Below are positions 50,148-58,435 of a stretch of DNA of 64,000 nt, one piece after another. The stretch comes from Spongisporangium articulatum (GTDB lineage Bacteria; Actinomycetota; Actinomycetes; Actinomycetales; Kineosporiaceae): NCBI RefSeq assembly GCF_044465595.1, contig NZ_JBITLV010000007.1:310001-374000 (forward strand), in the 5' to 3' direction. Made by a program: the position numbers and the translations under genes. The notes below the pieces were generated by a model. The model searched no databases. It was not told the DNA's origin and saw only the letters and a list, made by a program, of their open reading frames with translations. How positions within the stretch are numbered: position 1 is the stretch's first letter; every line of letters begins with the position of its first letter.

Positions 50148-50894
50148 GTGACCTACGACGCCGTCGTGCTCGGCGAGGAAGTGCTCGCGGCGGCGCACAC
50201 GCTGGCCCGCCGCCGCGCCGCGGGCGAACTCGGCCCCGACGCGCGCGTGGGGTTCGCCGGCCCGACGACGATGCGCCCCCGCCGCCTCGCCCTGCTGCTG
50301 GCCGCCTGGGGCGGTTCCCGGGCCGACGCGCTGACCGACCCGGGCACGCTGCCCGCCGTCCCGCGGCTCGGTGGGCGGACGCTGGTGCTGGGCGGGGCGT
50401 CGTCCGGGAAGTCGGCGTTCGCCGAGGCGCTGCTGGCCGCCGAACCCCAGGTCACCTACCTGGCCACCGGGCCCCGGCCCGCCGCCGAGGACGCCGACTG
50501 GGCGGCTCGCGTGGCCCGGCACCGGGAACGGCGACCGGCCTGGTGGAGCACCGTGGAGTCACCCGATGCCGCCCTCGAGCTGACCACCCCGACCCCCGTC
50601 CTGCTCGACTCCGTCGGCACGTGGCTGACCGCCGCACTGGACGACTGCGCCGCCTGGCAGCGCCCACCCGGCTGGCGGGAGCGGCTCGACGAACGGGTGG
50701 AGGCGTTCGTCGAGGCGTGGCGGGCCCGGACCGGCACCGTGGTGGCGGTCAGCGACGAGGTGGGGCTGGGCGTCGTCCCGGCGACCCCGGCCGGACGGCT
50801 GTTCCGGGAGCGGCTCGGCGCCCTCAACGAGCGGCTGGCCGAGGCGAGCGACCGGGTGCTGCTGGTGGTGGCCGGTCAGGTGACGGAGCTGTGA
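50148..50894 (+). CDS. cobU: Adenosylcobinamide kinase / guanylyltransferase with N-terminal extension
   Basis: A 248-residue CobU/CobP, which phosphorylates adenosylcobinamide and then adds GMP. The P-loop GGASSGKSAFAE is at about residues 83-94, followed by VTYLATGPRPAAEDADW, HRERRPAWWSTVESP (the conserved R-x-R-P region) and VVAVSDEVGLGVVPATPAGR (VSNEVG-like motif). Usual CobU proteins begin near the P-loop, so about 80 extra N-terminal residues are unexplained. It leads a cobU-cobT-cobS operon. Confidence 0.9.
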   Translation: MTYDAVVLGEEVLAAAHTLARRRAAGELGPDARVGFAGPTTMRPRRLALLLAAWGGSRADALTDPGTLPAVPRLGGRTLVLGGASSGKSAFAEALLAAEPQVTYLATGPRPAAEDADWAARVARHRERRPAWWSTVESPDAALELTTPTPVLLDSVGTWLTAALDDCAAWQRPPGWRERLDERVEAFVEAWRARTGTVVAVSDEVGLGVVPATPAGRLFRERLGALNERLAEASDRVLLVVAGQVTEL

Positions 50895-50906
50895 TGATGT
50901 CCCGTT

Positions 50907-51782
50907 GTGACTGACCCCCTCATCGATGCGGAGCCGCCGCAGGACGCGGTCGAGGCGCTGCTGGCGGGCACCGATCTGCCGGACGGCTGGGCCACCCGGG
51001 CGACCGGCCCGGACCGCCTCACCGAACTGGCGGGCTGGTGGACGACGGTCTCCGCCGCCCCCACGCCCGCGCAGGTCACGCTGGCCTGGGCGGCCGAGGA
51101 GGCCGCGGGGGACGCCGACGCTCCCCCGCGCTGCGCGGCCCGGCTGGTCCGCGCGGAGGCCGCGGGGCGCCCGAGCGATGTGGAGACGGCGCTCGCGTGG
51201 GGCGCGGCGACCGCGGATGCGGCGGTGGACGGCGGCAGTGACCTGATCGTCCTGAGCCTGCCCGAGGAGCTGGTCGCCGACGCCCTCGAGGCGCACGTGC
51301 TGCTGGCCGCCCAGCAGCTGCAGCTGGACCCGGTCGACGCCAGCGAGTGGCCGAGCCCCGAGAACGTGATGAGCGACGTGGCCTGGGTCGCCCGGGTGGC
51401 CGGGCTGCGCGACGAGCGCCGACGGGTCGGCGACCTGTCCGGCGCGCCGCAGCGGCTGCTCACGGCGGTCGGTTCGCCCTGGTTGGCCGCCGGGGTGGGA
51501 CTGCTGGCCCGGGCCACCGCCCGGCGCACGCCGGTCCTGCTCGACGGCGCCGCGGCGGCGGTCGCCGGCTTGCTGCTGCGGCGGACCGACCCGGCGGCGC
51601 GGGCCTGGTGGCAGGTGGCGGACGGGGGCGACCGGTTGCACACCCGGGTGCTGGCCGAGCTGAAGCTGACGCCGGTGCTCACGCTGGCGTTGGGGCGGCG
51701 CCCCGGCGACCCGTGGCTGGGTGGGCGCGTGGCCCTCGCGGTGCTCGAGACCGCCTGCGCGGCAGGCACCGTCGAGTCGTGA
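50907..51782 (+). CDS. cobT: CobT-like nucleotide:dimethylbenzimidazole phosphoribosyltransferase, short and divergent
   Basis: A 291-residue CobT-family protein; typical CobT has about 350 residues. Matching parts are VETALAWGAATADAAVDGGSDLIVL, SPWLAAGVGLLARATARRTPVLLDGAAAAV (shown in part: ARRTPVLLDGAAAAV) and LKLTPVLTLALG. At the catalytic-base motif (GEGTGA in the family) it reads GDPWLGGRVAL, without the Glu. It may be inactive, altered in specificity, or a scaffold. It lies between cobU and cobS, overlapping cobS by four bases, so the pathway context is clear. GTG start. Confidence 0.75.
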   Translation: MTDPLIDAEPPQDAVEALLAGTDLPDGWATRATGPDRLTELAGWWTTVSAAPTPAQVTLAWAAEEAAGDADAPPRCAARLVRAEAAGRPSDVETALAWGAATADAAVDGGSDLIVLSLPEELVADALEAHVLLAAQQLQLDPVDASEWPSPENVMSDVAWVARVAGLRDERRRVGDLSGAPQRLLTAVGSPWLAAGVGLLARATARRTPVLLDGAAAAVAGLLLRRTDPAARAWWQVADGGDRLHTRVLAELKLTPVLTLALGRRPGDPWLGGRVALAVLETACAAGTVES

Positions 51783-52699
51783 CCGGCTCACTCGACGACG
51801 CCGCCGCGACCCGGCCGCCCCGGCTGGTCGACCCGCTGCTGCTGGCCTTCGGCACCCTGACCGCGCTGCGGGTGCCCGCCCCGCGGTCGCTGGTGGCCCC
51901 GATCCCGGGCCGGGCGATGCTGCTGGCCCCCGTGGCCGGGCTGTTCCCCGGTGGGCTCGCGGCGCTGACGGCCTGGGGCGGCTGGCAGCTCGGCTGGGAC
52001 CCGCTGGTGGTCGCGGTGCTGGCGGTCGCCGTCCTGCAGCTCGCCACGCGGGGGCTGCACCTCGACGGGCTGGCCGACTTCGCCGACGGGTCCGCCGCCT
52101 CCTACGACCGGGAGAAGGCGCTGTCCGTGATGCGCCGCGGCGACACCGGCCCGGCGGGCCTGGCCACGACGGTGACCGTGCTGCTCCTGCAGGTCGCCGC
52201 CCTGGCGCAGCTGCTGAGCCTGACCGTCGGAGGCCCGGTGACGGCGACCTTCCGCGAAGCCGTCCTGGGTGACGGACAGGACGGGCTGTTCTACGGCGGT
52301 GACCTGGCGCCGGCCGCGACGGTGTTCGGGCACGTGGTCCCGGTCGGCGCGCTCGGGGTCCTGCTCGTGGCCGTGGCCGCCCGGCTCGCGATACCGCTGG
52401 CCTGCCTGCGCAGCGTGCCGGCCGCCCGGCCGGAGGGTCTCGGCGCCACGGTCGCCGGTTCGGTGCGGCTGCCCTCGTTCCTCGTCGTCGCCGTGTTGGT
52501 GACCGTACTGCTGGGCCTGCTCGGTACCTACGCCGGTCTGGATGCCTGGCAGGTGCCGGTGGCCGTCGGCGTCGCGCTCGTCGTCGCAGCTCTCGTGGTC
52601 CGGCGCGCGGTGAAACGGTTCGGCGGCATCACCGGCGACGTGATCGGCGCCGCGGTCGAGTTGTCCACCGCCGCCGCCCTCCTCGCCCTCTGTTCGTGA
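51779..52699 (+). CDS. cobS: Adenosylcobinamide-GDP ribazoletransferase
   Basis: A 306-residue membrane enzyme joining adenosylcobinamide-GDP to alpha-ribazole, the last step of cobamide assembly. Family motifs are LTALRVPAPR near the start and GLHLDGLADFADG (the metal-binding DGLxD). SVMRRGDTGPAG follows, with several membrane helices (about residues 40-85, 130-150, 195-220, 235-275 and 285-305). A central stretch around residues 155-185 is longer than usual. GTG 51779 overlaps the cobT stop. Its TGA stop lies in the arm of a hairpin repeat. Confidence 0.93.
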   Translation: MTGSLDDAAATRPPRLVDPLLLAFGTLTALRVPAPRSLVAPIPGRAMLLAPVAGLFPGGLAALTAWGGWQLGWDPLVVAVLAVAVLQLATRGLHLDGLADFADGSAASYDREKALSVMRRGDTGPAGLATTVTVLLLQVAALAQLLSLTVGGPVTATFREAVLGDGQDGLFYGGDLAPAATVFGHVVPVGALGVLLVAVAARLAIPLACLRSVPAARPEGLGATVAGSVRLPSFLVVAVLVTVLLGLLGTYAGLDAWQVPVAVGVALVVAALVVRRAVKRFGGITGDVIGAAVELSTAAALLALCS

Positions 52700-52781
52700 T
52701 CAAGGAAACTTCTACTCTCCTCGAACGTCGACCGACCTACGTCGGCCTCGCCGGAGAGTAGAAGTTTCCTTGATCACGAAC
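52692..52781. repeat. Long TGATCA-type hairpin between convergent genes
   Basis: Perfect 29-base arms (52692-52720 and 52753-52781, GTTCGTGATCAAGGAAACTT onward). The left arm contains the cobS stop and the right arm ends at the first base of the gcvT stop codon. It is a candidate bidirectional terminator. Confidence 0.9.
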
Positions 52782-53890
52782 TAGCGGGTCGAGGTGTCCA
52801 CGAACGGCGGCTTGGTCACGCGACAGCGCAGCGACCGGCCGCGCACCGACACCGCCACCTCGTCCCCGACGGCCACCGCGGGGTCGAGCAGCCCCAGCGC
52901 GATACCGACCTTGAGGGTCGGCGAGAAGGTGCCCGACGTCGTCCGGCCCACGACCGCGCCGGAGGCGTCGAGCACGTCCATGTCCGCGCGGGGCACGCCC
53001 CGGTCGAGGGCGACCAGCCCGGTCGCGACCCGCGACGGGCCCGCCTCGCGTTCGGCGACCAGCACGTCACGCCCCCAGAACGCGGGCTTCCTCCAGCCCA
53101 CCGCCCAGCCGACGCGTGCCTGCACCGGCGTGATGTCGAGGTTCAACTCGTGGCCGTGCAACGCGTACCCCATCTCGGTGCGCAGCGTGTCACGGGCACC
53201 GAGACCGACCGGCAGGCCACCGAACTCGCGCGAGGCCTCGAGCAGCGCGTCCCACAGCGCGGGAGCGGAGTCCCACGCCGGCAGCAGCTCGTAGCCCCGC
53301 TCGCCGGTGTAGCCGGTGCGGCACACGATCAGCGACCGGCCCTGCCACTCGACCTCGACGAAGCTCATGTAGTCGTGCCCGGTCGGCAGGCCCAGCGCAG
53401 CGAGCGTCTCGTCGCTGCGCGGGCCCTGCACGGCGATCACGCCGTAGTCGGTGTGCCGGTCGGTGACGGTGATCCCCTCCGGCGCGGCGGCGGCGAGCCG
53501 CTCGACCACCGCGGCCGTGTTGGCCGCGTTCGGGACCAGGAACACGTCGTCGGGGCCGCGCAGGTAGGCGATCAGGTCGTCGACCACGCCGCCGGACGAC
53601 GGGTCGCAGCACAGCGTGTACTGCGCCTGCCCGGGACCGATCCGGCCGAGGTCGTTGGTCAGGCACGAGTTCACGAACTCGGCGGCCCCGGGACCGGTGA
53701 CGGACGCCTTGCCGAGGTGGCTGACGTCGAAGACACCGACCCGTTCGCGCACGGCCGCGTGCTCGCCGAGGACCCCCGATCCGGCGTACTCGATCGGCAT
53801 CTCCCAGCCGCCGAAGTCGGCCAGTTTGGCGCCGAGGGCGACGTGCCGGTCGTAGAGCGCCGTGCGGCGAAGCGTGTCCACGCCGATCAC
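52781..53890 (-). CDS. gcvT: Glycine cleavage system aminomethyltransferase (T protein)
   Basis: A 369-residue GcvT, which moves the methylene group from the lipoyl-bound aminomethyl intermediate of H protein to tetrahydrofolate. Family motifs are TALYDRHVALGAKLADFGGW, EHAAVRERVGVFDVSHLGK, a conserved Asp in VRERVGVFDVSH, and GYTGERGYEL. The C-terminal OB-like part has FWGRDVLVAERE. GTG 53890 is chosen for length. It is divergent from pepA, 64 bases away. It corresponds to Rv2211c. Confidence 0.94.
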   Translation of the reverse strand: MIGVDTLRRTALYDRHVALGAKLADFGGWEMPIEYAGSGVLGEHAAVRERVGVFDVSHLGKASVTGPGAAEFVNSCLTNDLGRIGPGQAQYTLCCDPSSGGVVDDLIAYLRGPDDVFLVPNAANTAAVVERLAAAAPEGITVTDRHTDYGVIAVQGPRSDETLAALGLPTGHDYMSFVEVEWQGRSLIVCRTGYTGERGYELLPAWDSAPALWDALLEASREFGGLPVGLGARDTLRTEMGYALHGHELNLDITPVQARVGWAVGWRKPAFWGRDVLVAEREAGPSRVATGLVALDRGVPRADMDVLDASGAVVGRTTSGTFSPTLKVGIALGLLDPAVAVGDEVAVSVRGRSLRCRVTKPPFVDTSTR

Positions 53891-53954
53891 CGTATCGGGG
53901 GTCCCACGCGGGGTGGACGTTGCACCGGAACCTGTCCGCCCTACGATCGGCCTC

Positions 53955-55451
53955 GTGCTGAACCTCACCGTCACCAGCAAGGATCCCGCGGACATCGGCG
54001 CCGACGCCCTCGTCGTCGGAGTGGTCTCCGGCAGCGGAGGTCCGGCGCTCGCCGCGACCCCGGGCCTGTCCACCGGCGTCCGCAACCGCCTCGCCACGGC
54101 CCTGAAGGCGGCCGGGGTGAGCGCGAAACCGGATGCCGTGCAGCGGATTCCCGCCGTGACGGGGGTCAACGCCAAGTCGGTCGTGTTCACCGGCCTCGGC
54201 GAGCAGAGCACGGTGGACGACGAGAGCCTGCGCCGCGCGGCGGGCGCGGCGGCGCGCTCGCTGGCCGGTTCCGCCAAGGCCGTCCTCGCGCTGCCCGCCA
54301 CCACCCCCGCCGCCACGGTGGCCGTGGCCGAGGGCGCCCTGCTGGGGGCCTACTCGTTCGACCGGTACAAGTCCGGCGCGAAGGGCGACGGGCCGCTCGG
54401 TGCCGCGGTGGTCGTGACCGGCGCGTCCCCGGCGGCGGTGCGGGGCGGCATCCGGCGGGCGAAGGTGCTGGCCGAGGCCGTGCACGGCACCCGGGACCTG
54501 ATCAACACCTCACCGCTCGACCTGTACCCGGCGCAGTTCGCGGCGGAGGCGACCGCAGCCGCCGAGGGCCTGCCGGTCAAGGTGACCGTGCTCGACGAGA
54601 AGAAGCTGGCCCGGGGCGGGTACGGCGGGCTGATCGGCGTCGGGCAGGGCTCGACCCGGCCGCCCCGGCTGGTGCAGCTGGAGTACGCGCCGCGCGCGGC
54701 GAAGAAGCACGTCGCGCTGATCGGCAAGGGGATCACGTTCGACAGCGGCGGCATCTCCATCAAACCGGCCGCGAACATGGACGCGATGAAGAGCGACATG
54801 TCCGGTGCCGCCGCGGTCCTGCACACCGTGCTGGCCGCCGCCAAGCTCGAGCTGCCGGTGAGGGTGACCGGCTGGCTGGCGATCGCCGAGAACATGCCGT
54901 CGGGCACCGCGCAGCGCCCGTCGGACGTCATCACGATCCGCGGCGGGAAGACCGTCGAGGTGCTGAACACCGACGCCGAGGGCCGGCTGGTCCTGGCCGA
55001 CGCGCTGGTCAGCGCCGGTGAGAACGGCGCGAACCCCGACGTGATCGTCGACATCGCGACCCTGACCGGCGCCCAGATGGTGGCGCTGGGCAACCGGATC
55101 TCGGCGATCATGGCCAACGACGACGACCTGCGCGACCAGGTGCGCCGGGCCGCCGACACCTCCGGCGAGCAGTTCTGGCCGATGCCGCTGCCCAAGGAGC
55201 TGCGGGCGAGCATGGACAGCAAGGTCGCCGACATCGCGAACATCGGTGACCGGTTCGGCGGCATGCTCGTCGCCGGGCTGTTCCTGCAGGACTTCGTGCC
55301 GACGGACGGCGACGGGCGGCAGGTGCCGTGGGCGCACCTCGACATCGCCGGGCCGGCCTTCCTGACCGGCGCGGCACACGGCTACACGACCGTGGGCGGC
55401 ACCGGCGTCGGGGTCCGGACCATGCTCACCCTGCTGGAGGACCTCGCCTGA
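53955..55451 (+). CDS. pepA: Leucyl aminopeptidase (M17)
   Basis: A 498-residue M17 metallo-aminopeptidase, normally a hexamer in the cytoplasm. The two-metal site is visible in GKGITFDSGGISIKPAANM and MKSDMSGAAAVLH, and the signature NTDAEGRLVLADAL is complete. The bicarbonate-binding Arg is in the NTDAEGR loop. GTG 53955 is chosen for length; longer frames upstream run into gcvT. A gene for a DKWP-repeat peptide follows 212 bases later. Confidence 0.95.
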   Translation: MLNLTVTSKDPADIGADALVVGVVSGSGGPALAATPGLSTGVRNRLATALKAAGVSAKPDAVQRIPAVTGVNAKSVVFTGLGEQSTVDDESLRRAAGAAARSLAGSAKAVLALPATTPAATVAVAEGALLGAYSFDRYKSGAKGDGPLGAAVVVTGASPAAVRGGIRRAKVLAEAVHGTRDLINTSPLDLYPAQFAAEATAAAEGLPVKVTVLDEKKLARGGYGGLIGVGQGSTRPPRLVQLEYAPRAAKKHVALIGKGITFDSGGISIKPAANMDAMKSDMSGAAAVLHTVLAAAKLELPVRVTGWLAIAENMPSGTAQRPSDVITIRGGKTVEVLNTDAEGRLVLADALVSAGENGANPDVIVDIATLTGAQMVALGNRISAIMANDDDLRDQVRRAADTSGEQFWPMPLPKELRASMDSKVADIANIGDRFGGMLVAGLFLQDFVPTDGDGRQVPWAHLDIAGPAFLTGAAHGYTTVGGTGVGVRTMLTLLEDLA

Positions 55452-55663
55452 GCCCTCGGGCACGGAAGCATCACGAACAACCCTCTGAGACGCGGGTGTG
55501 ACACGGGTTCCGTACATTCACGTACGCCCGATATGTCCAATCCGCGGCGCATCCGGCCGGTCCGTTGACGTCCGGCCAGCACCCGTTCCTCCGCACGGGC
55601 CGGTGCAAGCCCAGCGTCGACGTCCCCCAGACCGGATGGGCCGCTCTCGCCTGAGAGGTCCTC

Positions 55664-55840
55664 ATGGTGTTCTCGCACAACAGCACGTCCGTCGCCCGTA
55701 CCGCCGCCCGCCGCACCGCCGACAAGTGGCCGCTGGACAAGTGGCCGGCCGACAAGTGGCCGTACCGCGCCGCCGACAAGTGGCCCGCGGACAAGTGGCC
55801 GGCCGACAAGTGGCCCGCCGACAAGTGGCCCGTGGTCTGA
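55664..55840 (+). CDS. 58-residue DKWP-repeat peptide (unknown family)
   Basis: A short gene with ATG start, GAGAGG ribosome binding site (55653-55658, five bases upstream) and TGA stop. The N-terminus MVFSHNSTSVARTAARRTA is basic and Ser/Thr/Ala-rich. It is followed by seven copies of Asp-Lys-Trp-Pro at residues 20-23, 25-28, 30-33, 38-41, 43-46, 48-51 and 53-56, mostly joined by single Ala, with Leu once and the insert YRAA after the third. The end is Val-Val. The repeats differ only at third codon positions (CCG/CCC, GCC/GCG). A leader-plus-core layout recalls ribosomal peptide precursors, but no modifying enzyme is adjacent. I do not recognise this family. The opposite strand also stays open across the repeat but has no good start. 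Confidence 0.7.
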   Translation: MVFSHNSTSVARTAARRTADKWPLDKWPADKWPYRAADKWPADKWPADKWPADKWPVV

Positions 55841-55874
55841 CCCCACCCGCCCGGTATCCGCAGGTGCCCCCGAC

Positions 55875-56237
55875 TCACCCGGTCGGGGGTGCCTGCCGGC
55901 CCTCGCGCTTGACCTTCTCGTTCCAGTCGCGCATGCGTTGGGGATACCCGACGAGCTGCACGTCATACACCGGCACGTTGAGCCGGCCCGCCCAGTCCCG
56001 CGCCGCCGCGTGGTCGGGCACGCGTCGCCGGGTCCACTCCCCCGTGGTCGCGATCAGCAGGACGGTCGGCGGCGTCACGGTGGTGGGCGGCTCGAGGAAC
56101 GCCTCGACGCCGACGCGGGTGCGGACGAACTCGTCGAGGTACTGCCGGACGGCGCCCGCCTCCTCGCGCTCCTGCGCGCGCGTCCCCTTGCCGCTCGACT
56201 TGCCGCCCGACGCCCGCCGCCGACTGAAAAGCCCCAC
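55875..56237 (-). CDS. Small conserved protein, function unknown
   Basis: A 120-residue protein starting at GTG 56237 with GGGAGGT six bases upstream. The basic N-terminus (GLFSRRRASGGKSSGKGTRA) is followed by a domain with a beta-strand-like PTVLLIATTGEWTRRRVPDH and an ending VPVYDVQLVGYPQRMRDWNEK. It resembles short actinobacterial proteins of unknown role that I cannot name. It is convergent with the DKWP-repeat gene (34 bases apart) and divergent from sucB. Confidence 0.7.
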   Translation of the reverse strand: MGLFSRRRASGGKSSGKGTRAQEREEAGAVRQYLDEFVRTRVGVEAFLEPPTTVTPPTVLLIATTGEWTRRRVPDHAAARDWAGRLNVPVYDVQLVGYPQRMRDWNEKVKREGRQAPPTG

Positions 56238-56536
56238 CGGGCCACCTCCCTTGATCCCCTCGTGCGGGCCAGGTTCTCATCCCCCACCGGGCGACTCAAC
56301 GTTCCCGTGGAACACCCAACGCCCAGGTCCTCGCCCCTGTGCCCGAGGCGCTCCGGACACGTGATCTACTGCACACGCCGACGGCTGGTCAGGACCCGAA
56401 GTGACCCCCCGCAACGGTGGTGACAGGATGGTCGTCGCGCCTCAGCCCGCGCGCACCCAGACCCTGATAGACCAAGGAACAACCACCGTGATCCCGGATC
56501 CACGGATCACCTTGCACGAAGGAGAGCGGAGAGCAG

Positions 56537-58429
56537 ATGGCTGACTCCGTGCAGATGCCCGCCCTGGGCGAGAGCGTCACCGAGGGCACCGTCACCCGAT
56601 GGTTGAAGCAGGTCGGCGACCGGGTCGAGGTCGACGAGCCGCTGCTCGAGGTCTCCACCGACAAGGTCGACACCGAGATCCCGTCGCCGGTCGCCGGGGT
56701 GCTGCAGGAGATCCTCGTCGCCGAGGACGAGACCGTCGAGGTCGGCGCCCCGCTCGCGACGATCGGGGACGGCGCCGCTCCCAACCCCTCCGGCCAATCC
56801 AGCACAGCCGCGCCGGCCGCACAGCCCGCGGCCGAACCCACCCCCCAGCCCGCCGCGCCCGCCGCGCAGCCCGAGCCGGCCCCGCAGGCCGCCGCCCCGG
56901 CACCGCAGGCCGCGCCGGAGCCCTTCTCCGCGTCGGCCCCCGCCCCCGAGCCGGAGCCCGCCCCGGCGGCCCCCGAGGCCGCGCCCGCCGGTGGCGAGGG
57001 CACGCAGGTCGCGATGCCCGCGCTCGGTGAGAGCGTCACCGAGGGCACCGTCACGCGCTGGCTGAAGAACGAGGGCGACCGGGTCGAGGTCGACGAGCCG
57101 TTGCTCGAGGTCTCCACCGACAAGGTCGACACCGAGATCCCGTCACCCGTCGCGGGCACCGTGCTGAAGATCCTGGCCGCCGAGGACGAGACCGTCGAGG
57201 TCGGCGCCCCGCTGGTCGTCATCGGCTCCGGGTCGGCCGCTCCCGCCGCTGCCGCCCCGGCTCCGGCGCCGGCGGCCCCTCCCGCCCCTGCGCCGGCACC
57301 GGCCCCCGCCGCCGCCCCGGCACCGGCACCCGCCCCGGCACCGGCACCCGCCGCGGCGCCCGCCCCCGCGGCAGCACCGGCTCCGCCCCCGGCGCCGGCC
57401 CCGCAGGCGGCCCCGGCCTCGTCCCCGGCCCCTGAGCCCTCTCGCACCCCCGCCGCATCCACGGCTCCCGCGGCGTCGTCGTCCACGGGCGAGGAGGGTC
57501 CCGGGTACATCACGCCGCTCGTCCGCCGGCTGGCCGCCGAGAACGACATCGACCTGGCCACGCTGCAGGGCACCGGCGTCGGTGGTCGGATCCGCAAGCA
57601 GGACGTGCTCGAGGCCGCCAAGGCCAAGAAGGCGAGCCAACCCGCCCCGGCCGCGGCACCGTCGTCGGCCCCTGCGGCCCCGGCCGCCCCGCGCCCCGTG
57701 ACCGTGTCGGCGAAGCGCGGCACGACCGAGAAGATGACCCGCCTGCGCAAGGTCATCGCCGAGCGGATGGTCACGTCACTGCAGACGTCGGCGCAGCTGA
57801 CGACGGTCGTCGAGGTCGACGTCACCCGCATCGCCCAGCTGCGTGAGAAGGCCAAGGCCGAGTTCTTCGCCCGCGAGGGCGTGCGACTGTCGTTCCTGCC
57901 GTTCTTCGCGCTGGCCACCGTCGAGGCGCTCAAGCAGCACCCGAAGCTGAACGCCAGCATCGAGGGCGACGAGATCGTCTACCACCCGCAGGAGAACCTG
58001 GGGGTGGCGGTCGACACGGACCGCGGTCTGCTCGTCGCCACCGTGCGCGACGCGGGCGACCTGAACATCGCCGGCCTGGCCCGCAAGATCACCGACCTGG
58101 CCGACCGGACCCGCAGCAACAAGGTCTCGCCGGACGAGCTCGGGGGCGGCACGTTCACGCTGACCAACACCGGCAGCCGGGGCGCGCTGTTCGACACCCC
58201 GATCATCTTCCAGCCGCAGGTCGGCATCCTCGGCACGGGCGCGGTCGTGAAGCGCCCGGTCGTGGTCACCGACGACATCGGCAACGAGAGCATCGCCGTC
58301 CGCTCGATCGTGTACCTGGCTCTCTCCTACGACCACCGCCTGGTGGACGGCGCCGACGCCGCCCGTTTCCTGGTGACGGTCAAGGAGCGACTCGAGGAAG
58401 GCGCGTTCGAGGCCGACCTCGGACTCTGA
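56537..58429 (+). CDS. sucB: 2-oxoglutarate dehydrogenase E2 (dihydrolipoyl succinyl/acyltransferase)
   Basis: A 630-residue E2 protein. Two lipoyl domains (about residues 3-78 and 158-232) each carry the lipoylated Lys in EVSTDKVDTEIPSP. Long Pro/Ala linkers follow. A peripheral-subunit-binding domain covers about 323-358 (YITPLVRRLAAENDIDLATL). The catalytic acyltransferase domain covers about 395-630, with the active-site His and Asp in LSYDHRLVDGADA. It is the counterpart of Rv2215 (DlaT/SucB). Ribosome binding site GGAGAG. The lipoyl groups would come from LipB and LipA, encoded downstream. It is the first gene of a run on this strand. Confidence 0.94.
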   Translation: MADSVQMPALGESVTEGTVTRWLKQVGDRVEVDEPLLEVSTDKVDTEIPSPVAGVLQEILVAEDETVEVGAPLATIGDGAAPNPSGQSSTAAPAAQPAAEPTPQPAAPAAQPEPAPQAAAPAPQAAPEPFSASAPAPEPEPAPAAPEAAPAGGEGTQVAMPALGESVTEGTVTRWLKNEGDRVEVDEPLLEVSTDKVDTEIPSPVAGTVLKILAAEDETVEVGAPLVVIGSGSAAPAAAAPAPAPAAPPAPAPAPAPAAAPAPAPAPAPAPAAAPAPAAAPAPPPAPAPQAAPASSPAPEPSRTPAASTAPAASSSTGEEGPGYITPLVRRLAAENDIDLATLQGTGVGGRIRKQDVLEAAKAKKASQPAPAAAPSSAPAAPAAPRPVTVSAKRGTTEKMTRLRKVIAERMVTSLQTSAQLTTVVEVDVTRIAQLREKAKAEFFAREGVRLSFLPFFALATVEALKQHPKLNASIEGDEIVYHPQENLGVAVDTDRGLLVATVRDAGDLNIAGLARKITDLADRTRSNKVSPDELGGGTFTLTNTGSRGALFDTPIIFQPQVGILGTGAVVKRPVVVTDDIGNESIAVRSIVYLALSYDHRLVDGADAARFLVTVKERLEEGAFEADLGL

Positions 58430-58435
58430 TCCCGC

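Noticed and set aside
55471..55878. Minus-strand frame with GHLSA repeats, resembling pentapeptide-repeat proteins
   Set aside because: It is the mirror of the DKWP repeat. It begins with GTG inside the end of another gene, with no good ribosome binding site, and its repeat lacks the usual A(D/N)Lxx pattern. Silent changes do not separate the strands, so the start and ribosome binding site decide.
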